Shown here piece after piece: positions 57,421 to 64,000 of a stretch of 64,000 nt of DNA; positions within the stretch are counted from its first letter, which is position 1; every line of letters starts with the position of its first letter. A program made the translations under genes and the position numbers. The stretch is from Geomicrobium sp. JCM 19038. GTDB taxonomy: Bacteria > Bacillota > Bacilli > Bacillales > Marinococcaceae. The stretch spans positions 1 to 64,000 of the forward strand of contig NZ_BAXA01000008.1 of the NCBI RefSeq assembly GCF_000698125.1, in the 5' to 3' direction. The notes beneath the pieces were generated by a model, which was given only the letters and a program-made list of their open reading frames with translations, was not told where the DNA came from and did not search any database.

Positions 57421-58622
57421 TTGAAACATCAAAGTATTGCGGAGCAAGATCGGATACATACGCTAGACATCATTCGAGGGATCGCGATTCTAGGGATTGC
57501 GATGGCGAATATGATGCATTTCAAAACGCTAGCAGATTTAGATATGATGACGATGATCGAAGGGCGTGGGTTACCAGAAGCTACGCTTGACGCGTTGAGT
57601 TCATTGTTTATTACGTTCTTTGTAGAAGGTAAATTCTACCCGATGTTCTCATTATTATTTGGTTTAGGGTTTTATATTTTTTATTCTAGAACATTAGAAA
57701 AGGACTTAAATGCAAATCGCCTGTTTTCTAGACGACTAACGTTTTTGATTATAATCGGTTTGTTGCACCAATTCTTGTTCTGGCACGGTGACATCTTATT
57801 TACTTACGGTGTTACGGGGTTCTTACTGTTGCTATTTATATCTAGACAACCGAAAACGATATTGCTTTGGGCAACTTTAATGCTTGCTATAAGTAGTTTT
57901 TTCTATGCAATCTTAACTGCCGGTATGGGGCTATTATTTGGTCTTGGAAAGGAAGCAATGTCTAGTAAGTATCAATCGTGAGCGAACAATCCAATGAAGT
58001 GATGGCGAATGGGAATTATTTCGAAATTCTTCTTCATCGATTACCTGAATCGTTTCTTATGATCTTTAACGTATTTATGGTCATTCCGACGATCTTACCA
58101 CTCTTTTTACTCGGGCTTTATTTCGGTAAGACAGGAATGTTCCATAACGTAGAAGAACATGTAGGGAAATGGAAGAAGATTTGTATTCACACAGCTTGGA
58201 GTGGGATTTTATTGTCTGTTTTAACGACTGCGTTGATTCATGATTTCTTCCCGATCCCACCAGGTGTCGGTTACGGGTTAGGTACCGGAATTCGCATGTT
58301 TACAGGTCCGATATTGATGCTGTTCTTCGTGTCAGCATTTGTGTTATTGCTAAGAAAAGAATCACGTCAAGCAATGTTAAAACCAATTGCAGCAGTGGGC
58401 CGCATGGCGCTTACGAATTACTTGATGCAAACGTTAATCTTCGTTTTCATCTTCCACGGTTACGGTCTTGGGTTATTCAACCAAGTAGGAAGTTTTATTG
58501 GCCTTGTTATTTCAGTTTTAGTTTTCGGTTTGCAAATTCTATTTAGTACACTTTACTTGAAGAAATTTAAACAAGGGCCGATGGAAACATTATGGCGGAA
58601 ATGGACGTACAAGAACGCTTAA
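57421..58622 (+). CDS. DUF418 (YeiB-like) membrane protein, frameshifted
   Basis: About 400 aa with 9-10 helices. The N-terminal DIIRGIAILGIAMANMMHFK and FFVEGKFYPMFSLLFGLGFY, plus FWHGDILFTYGVTGFLLLLF, are the DUF418 hallmarks; the second frame carries the DUF418 domain proper (VGRMALTNYLMQTLIFVFIF). Near 57979 one base is missing (YQSVSEQS expected). TTG 57421 follows GAGGAGGAG. A terminator follows. The family is related to acyltransferase-3-like membrane proteins; the substrate is unknown. Confidence 0.85.
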
Positions 58623-58637
58623 CTTAATGGTAAGAAG

Positions 58638-58670
58638 CCTGTTGGAGAATTTTCAACAGGTTTTTCTTTA
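58638..58670 (+). terminator. Terminator of the DUF418 gene
   Basis: A 7-bp core stem CCTGTTG/CAACAGG with a 9-nt loop followed by TTTTTCTTT. Confidence 0.85.
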
Positions 58671-58709
58671 TGATCGTTAAAGTGATGCGAAAGATTGTGA
58701 GTGTGAAAT

Positions 58710-59837
58710 ATGAAAGAAAAAACCGTCGCAATCATCGGAGGAACGGATGCAACAATTTGTAATCTGTTGAATTGTGTACATAAGAGTGGAAAGGTTCTTG
58801 TCATTTCAGAGAGGAACATAATCGAAGAAGAGGGTGGACGCATCACATGGCGTGAAACGAATGTGTTTTCCTTAACCGATCTGAAGCGTGCATTAAAAGG
58901 CGTTGATGTTGTTGTGTTCGTAAATCAATGGGAGAGACCGACTGCTCGGTTAATCCAAGCTGAGAATGAAGATTTAAATGTAATGCTTGCTGACAACATA
59001 GCGCAGGCAGCTGTGTTAAATGGGCTTGATCAAATCGTTTGCGTCAGTGGGGATCGTCAAGGACAAGAAATCGAGCATGTGCTAACGTCGTATGGAATTG
59101 ATGTGACGACTGTACAATTTGGACGGCTCGTTGGCGCAAAGAAGAGAAAGCATCCAAGTCGTAAAGAACTCGTTTATAAAGAAGTTATGATTGAGACGAA
59201 CCTAGAGAGACAAAAGCGCTCGAAAAGCACTCGTCATCTTAAGAAGATGTGGGTTCGGGTTACGACAAACACGGCAAGTGCGTCGCCAGAACCAATCATC
59301 AGCACCATTGTTCATTCACTGCTGTCACAACCCATACGGTTAGCACAATTGATTGACATGTCTTTGTCTAATGTAGCAACGAAGAAGCAAATTGCGAAGC
59401 AGGCGATCACCTATCAAAAATCCGATGTGTGTTCAATTCAACGAATTCAGTTACCAGAACATCGCGATGCATCATGGGCTGCAAATCGATACATCGACTG
59501 GTTAGAAGAGGTCGGAAGCCCATTTTTAAGAACAATGACGAGTAAAAACAAAGAGACGACCATCTATTTGTTTCGTATTCCAGTGCTACGTTTCATGCAC
59601 TCAGAAGAGCATAGTGATAACGGTCGAATGGTGTTCCACATTAGCGGAGGACTATTCGCTAAAAAGCATAACAAGGGTTATATAGAATTTAGACAAGTCA
59701 TCAATCATCAGACGTGCATCATTGCCATTCAAGAGTACGAACCTAGTCTTCCATGGTTCCTCTATGTTCGAACACAAGCGACCGTCCACGAAGTTGTTAT
59801 GGCGTTATTTCGAATGCACGTCCAAAAACAAAAATAA
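58710..59837 (+). CDS. NAD(P)-binding Rossmann protein of unknown function
   Basis: 375 aa. An N-terminal atypical SDR/NmrA-like Rossmann domain (residues 1-190) is suggested by VAIIGGTDATICNLLN, a degenerate glycine-rich loop (GGTDAT in place of GASGxxG), and by DVVVFVNQWERP and LDQIVCVSGDR. The C-terminal 170 aa contain WAANRYIDWLEEVGSPFLRT and PSLPWFLYVRTQATVHEVVM and resemble DUF4166/DUF2867-type lipid-binding-like ends. No good ribosome-binding site is seen before ATG 58710. Substrate and partner are unknown. Confidence 0.6.
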   Translation: MKEKTVAIIGGTDATICNLLNCVHKSGKVLVISERNIIEEEGGRITWRETNVFSLTDLKRALKGVDVVVFVNQWERPTARLIQAENEDLNVMLADNIAQAAVLNGLDQIVCVSGDRQGQEIEHVLTSYGIDVTTVQFGRLVGAKKRKHPSRKELVYKEVMIETNLERQKRSKSTRHLKKMWVRVTTNTASASPEPIISTIVHSLLSQPIRLAQLIDMSLSNVATKKQIAKQAITYQKSDVCSIQRIQLPEHRDASWAANRYIDWLEEVGSPFLRTMTSKNKETTIYLFRIPVLRFMHSEEHSDNGRMVFHISGGLFAKKHNKGYIEFRQVINHQTCIIAIQEYEPSLPWFLYVRTQATVHEVVMALFRMHVQKQK

Positions 59838-59843
59838 CAATTG

Positions 59844-60503
59844 CTAAAAATGAAAGCGACGAACGATTTCATTTTTCATAGACTTGTTTGCAAATAAGAC
59901 CATGCCGATCAATGTAAGTAGCGCATATAGTCCGGTCATCGCACTTGGCCATAGTACGTATGACAATGAACTGACAAACAGTATGACGGGTAAAAACCCT
60001 AAAACGACCATCGTTAACATATAGCCAAGGTATTCGCGCCACTTCATTGGCTTTCTTAACACGACGAGAGTAACGAGTAGTGTCGATAACGTAACGAGAA
60101 AGGGAATAACGTAATGAATTGACCAACGGGAATTGCCTGATGCAGCGTCTAAAACGACGAGCATGGCAGATAAAGCGATCACTTGAAAGATTAATTTGGA
60201 ACCAACGTGCGCCCTAGAAAGAATCGTATGATTGATCAGTAGAACAACGTAGACGACAGGTCCGATAATGTAAAACACCCAAAGTTCATCAGGTGTGGTT
60301 AATAAGTTAATCAGAATGCACGTACTAATAATAAAAATTGCGATAAAGAGTACAATTCGTTGTGCGAAACTACGTCGGGCAAGGTTCGATACGTAAACGG
60401 GATAGCTTGGTATTGCTTCATGCTCTGACGAGAGCTGTCGTTTGCAAAGCGGGCAACTTTGTTGCGTTGTATAAATGTTGCAATTGGAGCAATGATGTTC
60501 CAT
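59844..60503 (-). CDS. DUF6320 zinc-ribbon membrane protein
   Basis: 219 aa. The N-terminal zinc ribbon has CSNC and CPLC pairs (residues 4-7 and 17-20), and six hydrophobic segments follow (about 45-215). ATG 60503 is 6 nt from AGGTGA and is preferred to ATG 60518, which lies inside the upstream gene. It follows the acyltransferase gene with a 4-nt gap. This pair is the DUF6320-acyltransferase arrangement known from other Firmicutes. Function is unknown. Confidence 0.7.
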   Translation of the reverse strand: MEHHCSNCNIYTTQQSCPLCKRQLSSEHEAIPSYPVYVSNLARRSFAQRIVLFIAIFIISTCILINLLTTPDELWVFYIIGPVVYVVLLINHTILSRAHVGSKLIFQVIALSAMLVVLDAASGNSRWSIHYVIPFLVTLSTLLVTLVVLRKPMKWREYLGYMLTMVVLGFLPVILFVSSLSYVLWPSAMTGLYALLTLIGMVLFANKSMKNEIVRRFHF

Positions 60504-60507
60504 CGAA

Positions 60508-61764
60508 TCACCTGCCATCGTTGGAATACACGTGAACGTTTAAGTTGTGCGTTTGTGTTAATTCTTGAAAAAAGGCGCGAATAAGATCGGCTTCTTTAAT
60601 GGTGCGCGCAAATGAAATGACGAGTTCGTCCTTGATGGCAACCATTCCTCCGTTTATCGGACTTTTTCTCGTTGGATACATGACCATTTCCATATGTTCT
60701 ACGTATTTTTGCATACTTTTAGGAAGCTCAATTCTTCCAATGTTCGTTAATGTCATCGATTTTGTGCGTTCTCCATAACTTTTATAACCATAACGAATCG
60801 CATGATACTTCAAGAAAATCGGGATAAAGCGTGCAGCTAACATCGTTTGCCATTGAACGTGATGGTTTAAACTTTGTTGTAACGATTCTTTGCGTGCTTT
60901 GCTTTGTAATTGTGAAGTGATGCCCTCGATGATTTCTTCAATTGTCATTCGATCGTGTACGCGCATTCCGACATTGACGACTGCAAAAAAGTTTCGCAAC
61001 GTTTTTGAAGGGAAAAAGCTCCGTAAATTGACCGGAATGGCAATTTTGATTTCTTCTTTACGAAATCGATAATTCAATTTTTCTTTGTAGATGGCATGAA
61101 TCATGACGGCAGTAAGGAAAGCCGTAACGGTAGTACCGTAGGATTTGGCGAGCTGATGAACATCACTTGCACATAGCTTTCCGTGAACGACAATAGTCTC
61201 CTCAATGTGCTCGCCGCGGATTTGATAAGCATGCGTTTCCTTAGGTTTTTTACCTTTATCTTTCGTGACGTAATTTTGATAACTATCATCGATTTCATAA
61301 TGACTTGGTTCATCTTCGATATCGAGAAGGGTTCCATCATGTTCTACCGTTTCTCCTGAATGAATCAAGTAATAGTAGACGAGCGCTTTTATGAATTCTA
61401 AAGCTCCAGTTCCGTCCGTCATTGAATGGAAGAACTCGACGGCAAGTCGTTTATTGTAATAAACCACTCGAAGTAAGTATCCATTCGTTTCAATCGGATC
61501 AATCGGTGCACATGGGTATCTCTTTTCCCGTTGAACGAGTAATTTCTGATCGTTCTCAACGAGGAAGTCCCAAAACAACCCTTTACCTAACTTGACCGCA
61601 AACATTGGCAGGCGTTTCATGACGTCATCAAGTGCACGTTGCAAATGTGTGGCATTAACGTCGCTGGTCATAATCATAGAAATCCGGAAGACCGAAGAGT
61701 TGGCTTGCTCGGACACAGCATGAAACATCTTGCCAGCGTTATCTATTTTGTACCATTGATTCAT
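60508..61764 (-). CDS. Condensation-domain-like acyltransferase
   Basis: 418 aa of the alcohol acetyltransferase/condensation superfamily. The active-site motif is FFHSMTDGTGALEF near residue 108 (HSMTDG in place of HHxxxDG); other blocks are IAIPVNLRSFFPSKTLRNFF near 245 and TLTNIGRIELPKSMQKYV near 338. It is a chloramphenicol-acetyltransferase-fold enzyme that joins an acyl group to an alcohol or amine; substrates are unknown. ATG 61764 follows GAGGGG. It is in a two-gene operon with the DUF6320 protein. Confidence 0.75.
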   Translation of the reverse strand: MNQWYKIDNAGKMFHAVSEQANSSVFRISMIMTSDVNATHLQRALDDVMKRLPMFAVKLGKGLFWDFLVENDQKLLVQREKRYPCAPIDPIETNGYLLRVVYYNKRLAVEFFHSMTDGTGALEFIKALVYYYLIHSGETVEHDGTLLDIEDEPSHYEIDDSYQNYVTKDKGKKPKETHAYQIRGEHIEETIVVHGKLCASDVHQLAKSYGTTVTAFLTAVMIHAIYKEKLNYRFRKEEIKIAIPVNLRSFFPSKTLRNFFAVVNVGMRVHDRMTIEEIIEGITSQLQSKARKESLQQSLNHHVQWQTMLAARFIPIFLKYHAIRYGYKSYGERTKSMTLTNIGRIELPKSMQKYVEHMEMVMYPTRKSPINGGMVAIKDELVISFARTIKEADLIRAFFQELTQTHNLNVHVYSNDGR

Positions 61765-61897
61765 AGAAGAAGCCCCTCTACACAACCTTTATTGCTATCA
61801 TAGCATTACCATATGGGTCGTTTCATTTGCATTTTTATTAAAAAACTCTGGAGATTGATTACTTGCGTGCATCTATACTACCAGAAAAAGAGGAGAG

Positions 61898-62638
61898 ATG
61901 GGATTGTTAACGATCGGTAATCTGTCAAAGAAAACGGGTGTGACCGTACGTACACTCGGCTATTACGACCAAATTGGGTTGCTTGCACCTGCTTCTAGAA
62001 CCGAAGGGGGACATCGGCTTTATGATGCGGCTCAAATTATAAGGCTTGAACAAATTGTCTCGTTAAAATATCTCGGTTTCTCATTAGATGAGATCAAGCT
62101 CATGATCGATGATGGGACAGAATCGATTTACAATTCATTAGAAAAGCAGCTTCAGCTCGTGCGTGAACAAAAGGCAGAATTGCAACGGGTTGAACAGGCG
62201 CTAGAGAGTATGCATCATTCCATTCGTACAGACGAAGAAATGAACTGGGCTTTGCTGTTTCAAGTCATGAGGTTATTTCAACAAGATCAACGAGAGTTGA
62301 AACAACGATTAGATCGCTACCTAAATGAAGAGCAAAAACAACATATGTTAACGGCGAACTTGGACAACGAGCAGCGAGCGGAGTGGTTGGCGCTCATAGC
62401 AGATGTGAAAAAACACGTAAATGAGCCCCCACACTCTGCAAAGGCACAACAACTTGCAACACGGTGGATAGAGCACGTGTACACCATGTTTGGGAACGAT
62501 GACTCATTTTTAGAAAATGCATGGGATGCTGTTCGTGAAGAGGCAGATGGAGTCATGTTTTATCCGATGACGAAGGAAGTCGTAACGTTTATTCAAAAAG
62601 CCATCGAGTATAAGGAGAATCACCAACTGCTGGAGTAA
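61898..62638 (+). CDS. MerR-family regulator with TipAS domain
   Basis: 246 aa. The N-terminal MerR domain reads LTIGNLSKKTGVTVRTLGYY ..DQIGLLAPASRTEGGHRLYD (residues 4-45), then comes a coiled-coil dimer helix (about 75-110), and a TipAS-type ligand domain (about 130-240; SAKAQQLATRWIEHVYTMFG). ATG 61898 is only 2 nt from GAGGAG; TTG 61904 has better spacing and may be the true start. Divergent from the acyltransferase/DUF6320 operon, so it may regulate it (inference). Confidence 0.85.
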   Translation: MGLLTIGNLSKKTGVTVRTLGYYDQIGLLAPASRTEGGHRLYDAAQIIRLEQIVSLKYLGFSLDEIKLMIDDGTESIYNSLEKQLQLVREQKAELQRVEQALESMHHSIRTDEEMNWALLFQVMRLFQQDQRELKQRLDRYLNEEQKQHMLTANLDNEQRAEWLALIADVKKHVNEPPHSAKAQQLATRWIEHVYTMFGNDDSFLENAWDAVREEADGVMFYPMTKEVVTFIQKAIEYKENHQLLE

Positions 62639-63009
62639 AGGATTCGTGGTTCTTGATCGAATGAGAAAGCGGTAAGAATCACATGCAATAATTCTTTTGT
62701 TCGTAGGATTTCGAGAAAGTAAAGGTCATCGTAGTCAGTTGAACCGAAAAATGGCCCGTAAAGGGTAGGAAGGTAGCGTTCGGGTTGATCGCAATGAAGT
62801 AGCGTTTGTTCACATTGATTCATTAATGCTCGCAGTTGTGTTTGATTAACAGGGTATACCTTGCAATCATCGCAATGTGATTGTACGTGTTCAATAAACC
62901 AACGATGAATGTGGTTCGCTTTCCGCCAGTAAATCAATTCTTCATGAACACGTTGATTATTTTTTTGTCGTTCGACGACTAGGTACATATCAAGTCCGAT
63001 ACGAATCAC
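62620..63009 (-). CDS. Phage-type small protein (GLDMYL...YWRKAN family)
   Basis: 129 aa as read from GTG 63009. The motifs GLDMYL, ELIYWRKANHIHRWFIEHV, CDDCKVYPV and GPFFGSTDYDDLYFLEIL match a family found mostly in phage and prophage genomes, with no known function. GAGGTG lies 6 nt before an ATC (62998-63000) at the position where the family normally starts with Met-Gly-Leu-Asp, so the start is uncertain. The end overlaps the MerR gene by 19 bp. No other phage gene is nearby. Confidence 0.6.
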   Translation of the reverse strand: MIRIGLDMYLVVERQKNNQRVHEELIYWRKANHIHRWFIEHVQSHCDDCKVYPVNQTQLRALMNQCEQTLLHCDQPERYLPTLYGPFFGSTDYDDLYFLEILRTKELLHVILTAFSFDQEPRILYSSSW

Positions 63010-63119
63010 CTCAATGTGTTTAATTAATTGGATAAGGAATGAAAGAAATGTGTGGATGTGTAGAGGGGTGATATGAGTATAACACGTAAATGACAGAATT
63101 CTCTCTCTTTAATTAGGTA

Positions 63120-63148
63120 AGGTCCTTTCCCAACGAACGAAAGGACCT
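63120..63148 (-). terminator. Hairpin downstream of the FAD oxidase
   Basis: A 10-bp perfect stem AGGTCCTTTC/GAAAGGACCT with a 9-nt loop and a weak T run on the minus strand. Confidence 0.55.
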
Positions 63149-63155
63149 CGTAGTT

Positions 63156-64000
63156 TTAGCGGTAAAACAGTTCACGTAAATAACTATTCAAAAACATTTG
63201 ATCAGGATCAAATTGCTCCCTAAGGTGAAGAAAGTCTTGAAAGCGCGGATACAGAACGCTTAATTGCTCCGTTGATTTTGTGTGTAGCTTTCCCCAATGG
63301 GGACGCCCTTCAAACGTATCCATGATCGTTTCCATCGCCTTAAAGTAAGGGCGGTATTTTGTTCCAGAATACATATGAAAAGCGATATAAGCAGAAGGAC
63401 GTTCATAGGACGGACTGAGCCACAATTGGTCTGCCTTTACCGTACGTACTTCAATTGGAAAATGAACATGATAGTTAGACGTGTGTAGCGCTGTGCGAAT
63501 GTGAGCAAGGATCTGTGGTAATTTCTCGAGAGGTACCGCATACTCCATTTCAACGAATCGAACGTTTCTCGGTGTAGAAAATAACTCATCACTTGGTGCG
63601 TGTAGTGATGTTTCTGAAACCGCAATAGATGAGAGGCGACTAAAAAACTTACTGCTCTTTGGGAATGTTTTGCAGACGCTAGACACGCATTGTAACAAAT
63701 AGTTTTCAACGACGAGGCTTGTCGTTTTATGTTTCGTTATGTCCTCGGGTCCGTGATCAGAAGGGTCCATCGTTTTGACGTGAACCGTATCGGAATGAGG
63801 AAAGAGAAAGAACTCAAAATGTTGGTGTTCTTCAACCCATTGAAACAACTCTCGTTGCAAGTCAGCAAATTGTACTTTAGCACTTTCATAATGATAGATC
63901 GGACGTTTTACGACCCGAAGTGTAACCGACACGACGATGCCTAGCGTTCCGAGTGATACAATCGCACCATAGAATGCATCTTTGTTTGTTCGTCGATGTA
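63156..64000 (-). CDS. D-arabinono-1,4-lactone oxidase-type FAD protein, N-terminus beyond the window
   Basis: The frame stays open to the right edge, so only the last 281 residues are present. The visible part has HRRTNKDAFYGAIVSLGTLG ..IVVSVTLRVV, the end of the FAD-binding domain, and the ALO C-terminal domain (LHAPSDELFSTPRNVRFVEM, ERPSAYIAFHMYSG and RPHWGKLHT, the conserved HW-x-K/R of the ALO active site). These enzymes oxidise sugar lactones or alditols. A GTG at 63932 is internal and not the true start. Confidence 0.82.
   Translation of the reverse strand, partial: HRRTNKDAFYGAIVSLGTLGIVVSVTLRVVKRPIYHYESAKVQFADLQRELFQWVEEHQHFEFFLFPHSDTVHVKTMDPSDHGPEDITKHKTTSLVVENYLLQCVSSVCKTFPKSSKFFSRLSSIAVSETSLHAPSDELFSTPRNVRFVEMEYAVPLEKLPQILAHIRTALHTSNYHVHFPIEVRTVKADQLWLSPSYERPSAYIAFHMYSGTKYRPYFKAMETIMDTFEGRPHWGKLHTKSTEQLSVLYPRFQDFLHLREQFDPDQMFLNSYLRELFYR

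Noticed and set aside
1-64000. CRISPR array, tRNA or rRNA genes, integrated prophage
   Set aside because: No regularly spaced repeats other than the edge tandem repeat, no cloverleaf or rRNA sequence, and no structural phage genes were seen.

Overview
The window looks like a chromosomal segment of a low-to-mid GC Bacillaceae species. The evidence is strong AGGAGG-type ribosome-binding sites, CcpA cre-like sites, a TPP-riboswitch-controlled tenI-thiO-thiS-thiG-thiF operon, and YhgE/TetR, EcsA/EcsB, RsbR-like, LiaS/LiaR-like and DhaKLM proteins of Bacillales type. Very acidic lipoproteins, two glycine-betaine-type binding proteins and a TRAP transporter suggest a salt- or alkali-adapted organism (inference). 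I see no rRNA, tRNA, CRISPR array, intact insertion sequence or prophage.

Layout. 0-8.3 kb: a 42-bp tandem repeat at the left edge, a mini membrane protein, a UvrA2-type ABC protein divergent from a double-MerR regulator, an acidic lipoprotein, and a YhgE exporter-like protein with its TetR regulator and two matching operator-like sites. 8.4-15.2 kb: lipoprotein, MFS permease, and a TRAP transporter (DctQ-DctM-DctP) with a second, nearly duplicate DctP; both dctP genes have cre-like boxes in front. 15.3-25.6 kb: AIM24 protein, RsbR-like stressosome protein, UvrD-type helicase, LysR plus a FAH-like enzyme, TetR plus multidrug MFS, GNAT, DUF2332 protein and beta-carbonic anhydrase. 25.6-29.5 kb: thiamine thiazole operon on the minus strand with promoter, riboswitch and terminator. 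29.5-34.5 kb: quinone-reductase-like protein, then a looser AT-rich stretch of small hypothetical membrane proteins and lipoproteins, with an AhpD-like protein divergent from an Lrp/AsnC regulator. 34.5-42.2 kb: a Rieske protein with a large unknown domain, a NarL-type two-component system, a DUF2294 protein, an Ada-like mini zinc protein, an RlmI-like methyltransferase, a GNAT protein and a lone ATPase. 42.2-51.4 kb: two OpuAC-like binding proteins, then two ABC exporters around an acyltransferase-like hydrolase, then EcsA/EcsB. 51.5-64 kb: DhaKLM, a CorC-type transporter, an amidase, GNATs, a DUF418 protein, a Rossmann protein, an acyltransferase/DUF6320 pair, MerR-TipAS, a phage-type protein and an ALO-type FAD oxidase cut by the right edge.

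The dominant unusual feature is sequence quality. At least 17 otherwise intact genes carry about 21 frameshifts, mostly single missing bases, several in short homopolymers. I treat these as one gene each and suspect assembly or basecalling errors rather than mass pseudogenisation. No single clearly novel defence or biosynthetic system was found. The best leads are the Rieske fusion, the twin-ABC/acyltransferase cluster, the acyltransferase-DUF6320 pair, the UvrA2/double-MerR pair and the mini zinc protein.
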